From Imbricaverruca yamaguchii (taxonomy: Eukaryota; Arthropoda; Thecostraca; Neoverrucidae), in NCBI GenBank assembly GCA_034440575.1, contig JAOTOL010001329.1, positions 569,501 to 633,500 of the forward strand: a stretch of DNA of 64,000 bases. Reading direction: 5' to 3'. The stretch's first letter is position 1; each line of letters starts with the position of its first letter. Of this stretch, positions 22,723-59,779 are shown piece after piece. The notes under the pieces were generated by a model. The model ran no database searches, was not told where the DNA came from, and saw nothing but the letters and a program-made list of their open reading frames with translations. Both the position numbers and the translations under genes were made by a program.

Positions 22723-24420
22723 TTACAGTATTCCATACTGATGAACGTTCCGCAGAATACCATATCTCCAAGCAGTGTCAAATGCGCTCTCAATATCGAA
22801 AAACACTGCTCCCAAGTGCCTATGTTTCGCGAAAGCCCTTCGAACCTCTGTGTCAAGCCATAAAACATGGTCTATCGTGCTGCGATTTTTCCGAAAGCCG
22901 CACTGGTCGTTGGATAAAACGTTCTCGTTCTCCAAGAACCACGTGAGTCGGAGGCTAACCATATCTCCATTAGTTTACTCAAGGAGGATGTAATTGATAT
23001 TAGGCGATAATCATTGGCGCCAAAACCACTTTTACCGGGCTTTAACAATGGTATTGTAATTGCTCTCCGCCAGGCTGGTGGAAAGTGTCCCTTGTCCCAA
23101 AGTAGATTGAATATCGCAAGCAGCTCATGTTTTGCGCACGTTGGTAAGTGCTTCAGCATTTCGTTGTGCACTTTATCTGGGCCTTCGGACACGCTCTTCA
23201 AACCACCAACTACAGAGTTCACTTCGGCTTCAGTAAAAGGTAAATTGTAGACCAATTGTTCCGTTGTAATACAATTGATCTCTTTCCTCTCACACCGGGT
23301 ACGGTGATGCAGGAACGTTGGATCAGTAGGTTCACTGCGTTTTGAAATGACATGTGCGATACGATTGGCTATATCTCCCGGATCAGTTATTACATTTCCT
23401 CCAACGCTAAGAGCTGGAAGTGGGACCGAGGAGAAATCCTTTTAATACGGGACCAGACTTCGGATGCCGATGCAGTTTGACTCAGTCTGCCTTTGCATGC
23501 TCACCAGGATGTGCGCTTCGCCGCACGCATGGTGCGTCGGGCTAGTGCTCGGGCCTGTTGGAACTCTAGCAGGTTAGTCATATTGCCATGCTCACTGAAT
23601 CTTTTTAGGGCTCGCTTGCGAACGCGGGTGGCCTCTCCGCATTCCTCAGTCCACCAGGGGACTGGAATGGGGAAAGGAGTTCAAGAGGTACGTGGAATGC
23701 ACCTATCAGCGCACTGGAGTATCCGTGATGTAAAATCATCGACGCTAGTACAGTGATTCTCAATGTCAGGTGAAAAAGCTGTCTGTACCTCAGATTCAAA
23801 ACGAGCCCAGTCTGCCGTTGTCAAATTCCAGCGCGGAGGCCGTGTTCCCAAAAATAGGCCTCTCCGAAACGTTAGCCACACCGGATAATGGTGAACATGG
23901 TGACAATTCAGAGGCAATCGTCGTTAACTGACCATTCGAACTGATGGGTCAGTTGGGGGCTGGCGAGGCTGAGATCCAAAGCTGATGTCCGGCCCGATGG
24001 CAGAGTAATGTGAGTATGTGCACCTGTGTTTAAACGCATAGCGGCTCCTGTAGGATTAAATCCCCCAGTATTCGGCCCCGTGTGTTGACGTCCGAGCAGC
24101 TCCAAATGGTGTGGTGGGCGTTACAATCATCCAGTAGTAGCAATGGTGGTGGAGGCTCAGCAAGTAGATTTCAACACAACAGAAAACTCAACAGTAGATG
24201 CTCCACAACAGAAAATGTGACTCCAGGAGGGAGATATAGGGAGTACAGACTAATGCGGGTGTCGCGAAGCGTTACCCGCACTGCGGTTGCCTGAAGAGTG
24301 GTTCGTAGAGGCAGCTCGTGTGCTGGTACACGGTGGTGGACAGCAAGCAAGACACCTCCATGTGAATTATTTCCAGGGCGATCATCGCTGCGGAACACAG
24401 TGTAGCTCTTGACCTTGAGA
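22723..24420 (-). pseudogene. LINE-1 ORF2 (endonuclease - RT) remnant
   Basis: HGGVLLAVHHRVPAHEL and SLYLPPG (24.36-24.24 kb) are the APE-type endonuclease core. Linker pieces lie at 24.1-23.6 kb. RT begins with LPFTEAEVNSVVGGLKS (23.24 kb), continues GHFPPAWRRAITIPLLKPGK, and ends with QCGFRKNRSTIDHVLWL and FFDIESAFDTAWRYGIL (22.77 kb). The catalytic YxDD block, thumb and RNase H are missing. Several frames; inactive. Confidence 0.75.
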
Positions 24421-24643
24421 GTATCCTTTGGTGAGAGCTTAGTCTCCTGGAGGCAAATGGCTACCGGACTGTGGTGTTATAAATCCGTCATAAGATCAAG
24501 AATCGAGGTTTTTAGACCCCGGAAGTTCCATTGTAAAATGGCCGTAAAAAGAGACACGTAAAGAGTGTTAAAACTCCAGTGACCAACTGAATAGTCACTG
24601 CGAATAAAAGGTATCACAGTTTATATTATACTAGAATTACCAC

Positions 24644-26265
24644 TCAGTTCCCTGGATGCTGAGTGAGCACGAGGCCGAAATCTCGGAGTTCCTCCATCTG
24701 GTGGTGATGTAGATCATGATGAGATGCGCTTACGTCCCACCGCGGGAGACCAGTGGGCCGGCTTCCCGCCTGCATGAAGGGCTGACAGTGGATTTGGATG
24801 AGGGCAAGCTGTGATGGGTGGATGTGGATGTGGTGGGGACATTGGATGTGATGGTGAAGGTGGATGAGGTGTAGCTTTGAGAGGGAACGGCGGAGCAGCC
24901 CGGCCTCTTGCTTTTTGTGCCACAATCCATCCCTGTTCATGCTGCTGGGAGTAGGCGATGCGCTGCCGTCTGAAGCTTCCACCCGGTCAGGGGGCGGATG
25001 GGCTGTGGTTGCTCTGATGAGCAGATTAGTCCGAATGTCAGGAGAGCCCTGAGTTGTGCCAGGACTTGCGCGACGTTGCTTACCTCCGTCTGCTGTTGTA
25101 TCGTTTGGCACGTTGGTTGAGCAAGGGGCGGGGGAGCTGAGAGGTATTGGTTGATCCAGAGCGGCTGGTAGTATTCAGGGTGTTCCTCGCCTTCTCTGCG
25201 TACGAGACCTTGGGGTATGTTTCCGCGTATATCTCCCTGGCCTGCCGAAAAGACAAGTTCCTGGAGCACTTGAGAATTAGGATTTCTCTCTCCCTCAGGT
25301 ATGGTGGACATATTCTATCAAAGGTGGTATGTGGAACTTCGTCGTGTCCGCAATTGACACACCAAAGGTGTTCAGATTCACAGTTCCCGTCGGGGTGTTC
25401 TGACATGCCGCACCTACCACAGGTAGGGCGGCCGCGGAAATATTGGGTGGTGTGTCCGTAACGCTGACACCTAAAACATCACATCGGGTTCGGGACGAAA
25501 ACACGCACCTTTACCCTCACGCATCTAACGCATACTGTAGCTGGGAGGTCTGTCGAACTAAAGGTTAAAACAATGTTGTCTGCTTCTTGCATATCACTCC
25601 CTCTCCTTACCTTCATTCTACGCGCTTCCACTACACCGTACTCAGAGAGGCCATCGACGAATTCCGAATCAGGTATGTCCCAAGATCAAAACAGTTGACA
25701 ACTCCTTTCGAATGGTTTTTTGTCTTGTGGGGCTCGACCACTATTGGTATAGTAACATCCGTCCTGCTACCTTTTTATCTTACACAGTACTTAAATTCAG
25801 TTACCCGGGGGGCCTCTTAGCGTCATCTGCACTTCTAACCTCTACTTCTATTGTCCCATCTCGCAGCTTATCGCATCTCACTACGTCACCCATTTTATCG
25901 CATCCGCGCTTACGCTCAAAGGGCGAAAGTGCAGATAGGCTCTTACCAGGCTCACTCGATTTCAATATAAGTATTCGTGAAGAAAGCGACCTGGCTTCCC
26001 AGCCATTGCTACCAAATATACTTCCTCTAGGAGAAGCAGTGGTTGGCGGCACTGTACGGGACGACGAACACGTAGTGCGGTATGCCTCCGCAGGTGTCGG
26101 ATCGGAGCGAGTGGTCTGGTCACCATGAGAGTGACCAGGAGTGTTTTTTTGTGTGTGTTGCGAATGCCATGCAGTGTTACTTGGTTTCCAATCCTCGGGC
26201 GCCCCACCACACAGGGGCCCAACAGGGGGACGCCTGGGCCCCGCGGACGGGAGGTCGCCAGGCAC
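24644..26265 (-). pseudogene. LINE-1 ORF1 (Gag-like, CCHC) remnant
   Basis: It encodes the nucleic-acid-binding ORF1 protein of I-type LINEs. The N-terminal RRM-like region (GDVVRCDKLRDGTIEVEV near 25.87-25.82 kb) matches the arrangement in LINE-2 ORF1. Further on, CQRYGHTTQYFRGRPTCGRC and HPDGNCESEHLWCVNCG (25.46-25.34 kb) are the serial CCHC knuckles. The C-terminal part is Ser/Pro-rich. At least three frame changes break it. Confidence 0.7.
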
Positions 26266-26885
26266 CCGAGGAGCTATACGGGGCAGGCGACGCCATCACC
26301 CGGCCGGGAGAGAGATACTTACCAACCCGACCGGGAAACAGCGCCGCCCACCCCTTGACCCCGGCCGGCCGGGCCGACGGGCACCGGGAATAGTTCCGGG
26401 CTTCCGGCCCGAGGCGACCAGCCACTTGACCCGTGTGAGGCCCCACGGGCCCGCCCGTCCCTCCGGGATATCAGGACCAAAGAGCTGTGTTGATCCCCCG
26501 TTACAACTAGCACCGTGCGACGGGGGACCTCAACCTCCAGTACTCCGTCAACCCCGAAGGACGGGCCGAGGGGGCGCGGCTACCCCGATGAAACTGAGCG
26601 GACGGGTAGACCAGGGGAAGCTGATCTACCTGCTCGTGACAAGGGAGGGGTTGGTACTGTAGGGTTGGATGAAAGACATGCAAAAGGTCGCTTTGCACGG
26701 AGTGGATACGGGAACTTGAAGAGAGGGATGGACGATGGGGACTACACGAATCCCCGGAAACACCTCCGTGTTTCCACACCCCTTATCGGGGCGGCTGTGT
26801 TAACCCGATGGAGCGCTAATTCCCCGGTCAGCCGAATGACGAGGCTGACCCCACTGCGGGGCGGGGTGGGGGTGGGTGGTGGTGG

Positions 26886-27769
26886 TCGCACAGCACGCTT
26901 TGCTCGACATCACTGCTAAACCAGGTATATACATTTAAGAGAACAGAACTGAAAGCTAAATGAATTGGGCTTTCAGAGGTATTTCATACAATTTTACTAT
27001 TCATCTTCAATTGGCAGAAATCCAGGACATTGCAATTTTGGCCCTCAGCATCATTGTAAGGGGAAGTTCACATTTGTGTTCCTTCCCTATCGCTGGATCC
27101 GCAAGTGTACCATCTTCCTCTCTGACTTCTCTGTTTCTGGTGTACCGCTCACTACACGAGCGGTACAGGCCGCGGCTGAATACCACGGGTTGACCAGGGT
27201 GTTCGGGTTTGCCCTGGTTTGATACACCACTAGTGTTAGTTTGCCGTTTCCCATATTCAACCTGGAAATAAATCCTGAAATAAGAAGTTGACCACACCAA
27301 CGCCCTGATTTGTTGAGAGATGTCCTTGACATAGGAATCGTGTCGAATAAAGCACTGCATCAAAAATTGATCATTAATCATTTCCTCGCAACAGACAATC
27401 CCCAACTCCTACCACCAGCCGACGGCATCCGCAGCCTGGCAGCTTCCCCTCGCATGAGCCGCACACGTGAAGGTGTGCGTCGGCTGCAGTTCCAGCCGGC
27501 CGGTGTGGCTGCGAACGTCAGCCGACTCGGCAAGCGTCAGCTGACTTGGCAAGTGTCAGCCGACCCGGCGAGAGCGTTGGCATCGATCGTGCGGCTGGCG
27601 CCGGTGCCGCCGCCGACGCGCCGACGGCCGCCATATGGGTGTCAGGCACGGCTCGGGCCGGGTAGCGTCCGCAGCGCCACACTCACACACAGCACACCGC
27701 GCAACAGGTGGAGACGTGTGACGAACCGACCTGACCCGACCCGACCCAGCCGTGGCGGCTGGCCGCGCC
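26886..27769. promoter_or_regulatory. Upstream region of the BTB gene
   Basis: No supported coding sequence. From about 27.4 kb the sequence becomes GC- and CpG-rich up to the first coding exon, with repeated CAGCCGAC/GTCAGCCGAC motifs at 27.48-27.57 kb and CTGACCCGACCCGACC at 27.73 kb. This is the likely promoter/5' UTR. No TATA box is evident and the transcription start cannot be placed by eye. Confidence 0.4.
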
Positions 27770-52703
<24,934 letters not shown>

Positions 52704-53245
52704 AGCACGTGCCGGCCGGATGGCGTCGGCCCGGCTGTGTGGCCACACTGGCTGCAGCTGCGCCAGCACGCTTCCACCAAATCCCAGCCGTCGGACACTG
52801 CGATATTGGCTATTGGCGAGTTGTGCTGACTTGGCTATTGGCGGATATGATGATCGGTGACGCAGCCGGAATTTTCCTAAAGGGAGGGGGGGGGGGGGGG
52901 GGGGAAGGGCGGGCGACCTAAAAAGTGAAAATCTCAAAATTCATGGTTCGATCTAGTGCATCATTAGGCAATAGAGGGGAGGGGAGGGGAAGGGGGGTCT
53001 AATCCCCATCCCATCTATCTCCAAAGGCGCCTCTCCGCTGCGCCCTTGGGGATGGTTGGTTCTTCGGAAGCGAAGCTGCTGTCTTACCTTATTGATGCCG
53101 GCTCTGTTTCATTGTCTCGGTAGAGGCTTGCCCACAGCGTGCAAATATCGACTTCTGAATTGTGATATGTCTGCCTGCGATTCAGTATCAGCGAATCCAG
53201 CAGAGAACACGCAGCGAGTAATAACATGGCTCCTGGGTGACACCG
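52704..53245. other. Region downstream of exon 7
   Basis: Putative 3' UTR and flank. Contains G-runs near 52.88 and 52.98 kb. No AATAAA was seen here. Confidence 0.4.
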
Positions 53246-53347
53246 AGTTCTGACAAGCCAGTGGTGACGATGTGCTGTACCGATGTGTGGCGTTAATGGT
53301 CTGACGAGCCAGTGTTGACGATGTGCTGTATCCATGTGTGGCATTAA

Positions 53348-54330
53348 CCCGCGCCGTACCGGGACGGGTCTTGAACGCCCCCTCAGGTCTTTCGTGGATA
53401 GTAAACGAACGGCGCGCGGCAGCGCGCAGAAATTTTGCATACCTTTTTCCACGCCAATTTGGCATGTGATGTTAAACTTTTGAAGTCAGATCACCTAGAA
53501 TCAGCGAGTTAATCTAGGTCAAGTGAGGTCACCTCCAAAAAGTTCAACCACTCGGTTGGTTATTGGTTTTACGACATATCGACCGTTGAGTCATCTATCG
53601 TCGCCAATCTCTCACGCCGATTGGTCGCGGGCGAAGTGCAGCGACAGGTGAGACTCGAACCCACAACCTTTCGATTTTGAGACGAGCAACTTAGACCTAG
53701 GCTACTCGTCCCCTCAACCAGTCGTCACGCTTTGACGGATACATATATTTTAATGAAACTTTCGGCGTTTGCTTATCTTTAGGGATGCAACAAAACGTAC
53801 GAGAGGAATTTGTAATTTGTTTTTCCGTTTTTGACTACTCATATATTTTGGATATTTGCCTATTAAGAGTTAAAATTGAAGATTCTGGCTAAAGTAAATA
53901 TTTTCGATTAGAGCAAGTTGACTTCCAACAACGTTTATTGGTCTGCTCTACCCATTAGAACAGGAAAATGGAAGAAAACTTGAAATAAAATTCTTGAAAT
54001 TAAAAAAAGGGGGCCAAGAATGTATGGCTCTGGTTGATTTCGATCCTTTCCTCACTCCAATTTTTTTCCCTCCAATATCCCCCAAAATGAACTCCCCAGA
54101 GCCAAAAACAATGTAAGTCGTAAAGTAAAAATCTAGCCCCCTAGTGACGTCACTTTTGGGAACTTGTTTTTGGGGTGGACCCGGGCCATACCCATCGAAC
54201 GCTTTCCCATGAAACCTCTTTCGTTTTCGTGCGAATATTAGTTTGGATTTTAAAGGGTTACTATCCGCCCCATCTAAATTCTGGGGTTACATCCCGAGAT
54301 GGGTGTGAGGATCTGACCGGAGAGACCGGG
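53348..54330 (+). mobile_element. TTAA-type non-autonomous DNA element, copy C (983 bp incl. SINE)
   Basis: TTAA at 53344-53347 and 54331-54334. Ends CCCGCGCCGTACCGGG and (minus) CCCGGTCTCTCCGGTC. It matches copy A over most of its length, and a SINE is nested inside it. Confidence 0.75.
53555..53713 (-). mobile_element. tRNA-headed SINE, copy 3, nested in TTAA element
   Basis: Nearly the same sequence as the SINE at 28.6 kb: head with GGGTTCGAGTCTCACC, body CGCGACCAATCGGCGTGAGA, tail GTAAAACCAATAACCAACC. TCAACCACTCG / TCAACCAGTCG (53544-53554 and 53714-53724) is an 11-bp duplication with one change. Confidence 0.87.
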
Positions 54331-54451
54331 TTAATTGTCTGACGAGCCAGCGGTGACGATGTGCTGTACCAATGTCTGGCGTTAATGGTCTGACGAGCCA
54401 GTGGTGACGATGTGCTGTACCGATGTGTGGCGTTGATGGTCTGACGAGCCG

Positions 54452-55640
54452 AGCGAGAATCTCACTCAGAATGGAGACAAGTGAGACAGACCAACGAGAC
54501 GGGCTTGAAACGACGCGCGTCTATCGCTAGTTGGCGCAACTGAGTATGCCGGCCAGCTGTTCCGTTGGGTGCCGCGCCGACGCCATGTCGTTGGGTGTCC
54601 ATCACGGTCGCAGCTCCACGTATTGAGACGCCGTGTGGTTGGGTGTCCACCATGGTCGCAGCTTCACATATTGCATGTCACATACTTCTTGTTTCCGCTT
54701 CGAGTGTATCGCTAAAGGTGTGAGTCCCCGACGGGTTGTACCACCGCCTGGCGGCACGAGCCGACTACTGCTCACCTGTCCACACGACGTCCAGGAGCCC
54801 TGGATCAGTTCCACGACGCCCTCACGACAGTTTGCTATGAAGGGTTGCCACTCCCTTATATGGAAAGGCCGCACGGTAGGGAGCCTTCAACGTGCAGCCC
54901 TTTGGTCGCGGAACGACCAAACTTGACCGTTTCACCACTGCGCCGCTCCAGCGGCTGTGGCCGCCGGAGCGGCGCCATCTGCCCTGTAGGTCCCGATACA
55001 AGGCACTACTGCCATCTGATGGCAACCGAAATCTGAACGCCACTGACGTCTGGCGACTACTGACATCTGACGATTAATGGCATCCGACGACTACCTGCAT
55101 ATGCCAACTACTTCAGTCTGATGACCACTGACCACTGCGGGGTGCGTGTGACCACGGATGGTGCCGGCCGACCAAGTGCGAGGTGCCGCGGTGACTGTGA
55201 CCCTCGGGCGGGCGCTGGCGGGTACAATTACAGACCACCCGACGACAGGCGCACACCAAATCGTATTTTCATAGATATTAGCCACAGGCTTAGGCAGTGA
55301 GCGTTGGTGCTTTCAACGTGCCACGGTTGGTAGCAAATCATGCACTCTATTTGTAGTAGAAGCTATGTTTGTACCGTTTGTGTGGAAATGTGAAACTCGA
55401 CAAATATACATCGAACGTTGTTGATCGTGATTTGCTGACTTGCGACATGGATCAACTACCGTCGGTGTTCTAACTGGTGGGGTTGAACGAGATAGTTTTC
55501 GTTTTCGTTAAGTTGATAAGCGTATGCCGATCAGACGCGCAGCCACGGAGGCCTGGGCCCTTTCCCCTTAGCAACAGAAAATACATTAGAGGAATGAAGA
55601 ACTCGTGAGATCTTCAACACGCAACAACTGAAATTTTCGG
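54452..55640. other. Gene-free stretch with a 49-bp duplication
   Basis: A ~49-bp unit containing GTTGGGTGTCCA, GGTCGCAGCT and CAC-TATTG is duplicated at about 54.58-54.68 kb. Short CATCTGA-type repeats lie near 55.01-55.09 kb. No gene supported. Confidence 0.4.
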
Positions 55641-55905
55641 CGTGCTTCGCGCTCCCAAAGCATCCTCTATTTCATCACATTTTGTTGGGTCGCCCCCTCC
55701 CGTCACAATTCACTGGCCTTGGGGAAACCTTGGTTGCGCCACTGATACTGGTTTCATGCATTGATGACTATTATGCACGACGGTAATATCGAAACTGGAG
55801 CCGCCTCTGCGCGCGGTCCGCCGCCGCAGGGCATGCTGACCGTTGTCCCGTGACGCGAGAACTTAATAAACTATTTGGTACCGGACCGCCGCCGAGTTTA
55901 CTACA
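55640..55905 (+). repeat. Gypsy-2 5' LTR (right part; left border unknown)
   Basis: AATAAA at 55865-55870, a CCGCCGCC-rich segment and the end TTTACTACA at 55905 precede TGGCGACCAGGGAGTG, a typical primer-binding site position. The left border cannot be set because no second LTR is in the window. Confidence 0.5.
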
Positions 55906-56050
55906 TGGCGACCAGGGAGTGAACTGGCCGTGTTTCTGAGGCTTCGTGTGTCAGTTTCGATTTTCTTTGTGTACGGTGATCACGGGTGATGGCGTTTATT
56001 GGCAAAGCGCCGGAGTTTGAAGTGTCAGTGGAGAGGTTTGGTATATATAG

Positions 56051-56360
56051 TAGGGTGCGTCACGAAGGACCTTTTTTTTGGAAATTGCACTTTGCTTAGT
56101 GAAATTATCGTGCAGATCACCTTAAAAAAAACCTGTGGTCGAAACCAAATCGAAATCAAACAATAAACAAAATATGCGACAGGCCGATAAAGAAACAAAT
56201 TTGCCGGGCGCCTGGCGTTGAAGTCTCCAGTGATGGCGCTCCGTTGCGATTGGCATCTAACACCACGCGTCCGGCCACCGTCGGAGCGCCGCCGCGGCGC
56301 TGTGACGAAAAAGGCGGCAGTCGGTGCTGTGGATGACTGATGAATGGATTCTGGTGATGA
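56051..56360 (+). repeat. Left terminal inverted repeat, hAT-like 2
   Basis: Shares CCTGTGGTCGAAACCAAATC, ATATGCGACAGGCCGATAAA and CGCCGCCGCGGCGCTGTGAC with the reverse complement of the right end. Confidence 0.87.
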
Positions 56361-56767
56361 AGCTCATTAATAAAACTCAATGAAAGTGTTTAGTGGGGTA
56401 AAAGGCTTTTGATAAGCACCAGCCGCTTAATAAGTTGCCTGGATATCTGACGCATGGAAGAAAGGTTCACTTTACGTCGCTTGTTCGTTCCATTTTCAAT
56501 CAGTAGATCTATCGGCGTATAATGCTAATATTTTCACCTTTGAAAGCTTGAACATCTTAAAAATTCCTCGTCTGTTTACATCGAAGACCAATTAAATCAT
56601 TCTGAAACACTTGATATCTTATTGTTATGACAAATAGACCAGGAAAAATCGGCATCATGCTCCGTTCCACTACAACCGAAGGAGACGGGCATACAGCGAC
56701 GTCACCTTTTGTACGAGCGGCCACATTTTTTTTGTACGAACTATCATTTTATAACTGTATCACTTGT

Positions 56768-58847
56768 CTACATGCTCGACAGAAAACCCGACATGAAATC
56801 CTTTTTGCTGCTGAACACTGGCATTGCTGACCTGTGTTTCAACTTCGCCACAATGTAACCGTGGCGGGCCTCTTCACCAATTACCTTCAAAGACGCCTCG
56901 GTCACCACTTTCACCATCCGTTCCACCGTCTGACTGTGCACGGGGTATGGCGGTATTTCGAGAGGACTCGCGATGATGTCTAGTAAGTCATCATCGAACA
57001 GTTGTTGCGTCAAGGGCGGCTCGGTTATCGCCTCATTACACCAATCAATCAGCTCCATGATGCTGTTTTCCCCATATTCACTTTTGGAAGCTTGAACTTC
57101 CGCACTTCGTCAGTATCACTATCGACTTGAGTTCTGCGACACTGCTGGATTTGAGTGACCGCCCTTTCCCGTGTGGCTTGATCTTGGCCCGCTGCTATTG
57201 CTAGCAGTACTGCCTCAGGGTGACACCAGTACCTGTTGCGCTGTATTACCGGCTGCACCATGGCCGCTATCTCAGGTCGTAAACTTTTGAGAAGTTGCAC
57301 GATGTGCAGCGCATTGCCAGGACCGTCAGAACATTTCCAGTTCTTCTTGATGCAGAACCACATGGGAGTATAGTGGCACACGATGAACTCCGCTAGCATT
57401 CTCAGACTGTCTGATGGCTGTTCGGTTGATATGTAGAGTCGGAGAATTCGCGCCGCCAGTCAGCCACTTGGAGTGGTTTAGTGGACCGATCTTCATTTTC
57501 GCAGTTCTATCTGAGATACCCAGTTCTATCTGAGTCCGTCTGGACACTACGCGCCAGACTGTACAGAATAGCCTGATCTAAACTTAGGTCACTGAGAATC
57601 TCCTGCGTCATTTCTGAAACATTTCCGCCATTGATTGGCTCAAAATCGACCACTGGCAAGGTTTCTACTGCGCCTGCAGCAGCCCGGCCAATCAGCCCAC
57701 TAAACGACTTAGGTCCTGTTGTGACTCCATCTAACTGGATAAATACTGCACGAAGATTAAGTTCATTTGCATGAAGTTGGCACACAAACCAGTGGACGGG
57801 GCGTTTTTGTCCTAGCTCAAACAAACGGATAACACCACCTTGTTGGCCAGTATTAACTCTCGTGACGTCACAGCCAAGCACAGAAACATCCGCACCAAAT
57901 TCGTGTGCCACGGCGTTCAGGTCCTGAAAAATGTCCTCCGCTTTCCCAGTCTGTGGGGTAAAATGTCCTAAATATGCACTGTCTGGCACGGATACAACCA
58001 CAATGTGCTCTTCCGTCTTCTTGGAACTGGCTGTCATAAGCGTGTCGTCTTTTCTACCGTCGAAGTAGAGACCAGATACACGACCTGCATGATCCTCATG
58101 GCTCTGGGCTACTACCTCTCTTCTAATCCGATCCCTTACTTGCCATACTTTTTTGCTATCCACTATGCAGTCCATATCGTCAGAAGTGATCCGACCAATG
58201 TCCACTTGGAAACCGTTTATGATCGCAGCACACGCACGATTAGACACTCCGTACCGGTCTGCTGCTAGAGCCGTATTTAGCAGTTCGTCTGTGTTACTGT
58301 TCACCATATACTCTGACTCATTGACTACAGATATGAGCGATGATGAATCTGTGGCGGAATCTTGGTCTCAATTACAATCTAGCTGGGCCATTCCAGAAGG
58401 TCCCGGTTGTGGTGATGTGACTCTCTCGGCGGTCAGACGCCTCCTTTCGTCCATGGCGCGTCGACGAGTGGTTTCACGGATATCTGCGGTGCCGATTTGC
58501 ATTTGGCGAGGTCCTCTCTGGTCTTGGACAAAGGGAAACTCCATTCGTGGCACTGTGTCGGCCATCGCACATTTGCAGCTATCGATATCAGCACATTTGC
58601 AGCGGGCTATATCAAACAATTTTCCAAACCACTCATCACCGGACGGACGTACACCTGGTGATGCCGACTTCTTTCCAGCAGTTTTCATGTATCGCAAGTA
58701 GCGATCGCGGCATTCTCGAACCATATGTTCGACTCGGGCCCTCCCAACAATTGGTATTCCTTCGCAGCACCACATTTTCATCACACTTTCCGCGAAAACT
58801 TTATATGGGGTGCCAGCCTCTCTTTCAACCTTTTGTTCGCAACGCAT
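56768..58847 (-). pseudogene. Transposase-like gene of hAT-like 2 (broken)
   Basis: The N-terminal frame (58847-58368) has a Cys-rich patch FDIARCKCADIDSCKCAM. The core frame (58307-57507) has GLYFDGRKDDTLM (first acidic region), LGCDVTRVNTGQQGG (second Asp, equivalent to DTTASNTG in element 1) and WFVCQLHANELNLR (CxxH). The C-terminal frames (57399-56768) contain FKLPKVNMGKTASW, PPLTQQLFDDDLLDI and VHSQTVERMVKVVTEAS. Relatives occur widely in invertebrates as uncharacterised proteins. Frame changes near 58.36, 57.52 and 57.06 kb inactivate it. Confidence 0.72.
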
Positions 58848-59488
58848 GAGTCTCTATTCACTTTACTCAAGTAATTCAGAACGTCAATTATCGTGGGCAG
58901 TCGGTTTGTTTTTAGTTCAGAAGGAACCAAAAGCCCTTTGGTGGAAGCGCGGGTCTTCATGTTCGAACTCTTACCCCGATCACACCGACGCAGGTAATAT
59001 CACACTTCACACGCAGTGGGCACAACTTGCAGACACCAAACCACTCTTTTTCGGGCCGTCCCGCCGGGTCTCCGCCGCCGACTGCCTCGTCTCGGCGGCC
59101 CTCCCCTGTCCTGTCTCGCTCTTTGTGTTCTTTACCCTCACCGTGCGCCGGCCGTTTCCCGCCCCATCCCAGCCCCTCCCCCGCGCCATGCGACGATCGC
59201 CGCCGGCTCGTGTCGCCCTCGTTAATAGGTTGTCCCTACTGCTGATAATCCCAGTTTCCTTGAAACTTGAGTAACGAAAAGGAACAGGAGACTTGTATTG
59301 ACTAATAAAACAGGGATGTATGGCATGCGAAGCTATTTTGTGTCGTTAGTGCGTATGCAATTTATTCGAATGATTCATAGCACTGTGAAAGGTGGAGCAC
59401 AGACAAAGGAAAGTGGAGCGATCAGTCCTTCAGTGAAATTTAATCTTTACAATCAGATATATCCCGGCTCCCCTGATCTATTTTTGAA

Positions 59489-59779
59489 TTACCAGAATCC
59501 ATTCATAAGTCATCCACAGCACCGACTGCCGCCTTTTTCGTCACAGCGCCGCGGCGGCGCTCCGACGGCGGCAGACGCGTGGTGTTAGATGCCAATAGCA
59601 ACGGAGCGCCATCACTAGAGACTTCAACGCCGGGCGCCCGGCAAATTTGTTTCTTTATCGGCCTGTCGCATATTTTGTTTATTGTTTTATTTCGATTTGG
59701 TTTCGACCACAGGGTTTTTAGGTGCTCTGCACGATAATTTCACTATGCATAAGAAAACCCGTTCAGGCGACACACCCTA
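59489..59779 (-). repeat. Right terminal inverted repeat, hAT-like 2
   Basis: Inverted partner of 56051-56360, ending CACACCCTA at 59779. Confidence 0.87.

Larger units (their letters stand above)
22584..26885 (-). mobile_element. LINE-1: I/Nimb-type non-LTR retrotransposon, 3'-incomplete
   Basis: Reading from high to low coordinates: a GC-rich 5' UTR (26.88-26.27 kb), ORF1 with zinc knuckles (26.2-24.65), then endonuclease, linker and RT of ORF2 (24.4-22.7). The 5' UTR block at 26.21-26.66 kb matches that of LINE-2 at 51.25-51.71 kb, and 26.66-26.87 matches 62.69-62.86. It contains the perfect hairpin GGAAACACCTCCGTGTTTCC. Coding is full of frame changes. RT stops near 22.7 kb, before the YxDD box, close to the right end of the hAT-like transposon; RNase H and 3' tail are absent. 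Confidence 0.8.
53249..54451. repeat. 51-bp tandem array split by a TTAA element
   Basis: The unit GTCTGACGAGCCAGTGGTGA, then CGATGTGCTGTACCGATGTG and TGGCGTTAATG, occurs twice before (53.25-53.35 kb) and twice after (54.33-54.45 kb) the inserted element. Confidence 0.8.
56051..59779 (-). mobile_element. hAT-like DNA transposon 2 (3,729 bp, inside Gypsy-2 gag)
   Basis: Perfect 8-bp duplication ATATATAG (56043-56050 and 59780-59787), matching nTnnnnAn. Ends TAGGGTGCGTCACG (left) and, on the minus strand, TAGGGTGTGTCGCC (right). Inverted repeats extend about 300 bp (56051-56360, 59489-59779) with small indels near the tips. The transposase-like gene is on the minus strand. Terminal TAGGGTGY and 8-bp target are shared with hAT-like 1; the proteins are diverged. 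Confidence 0.87.
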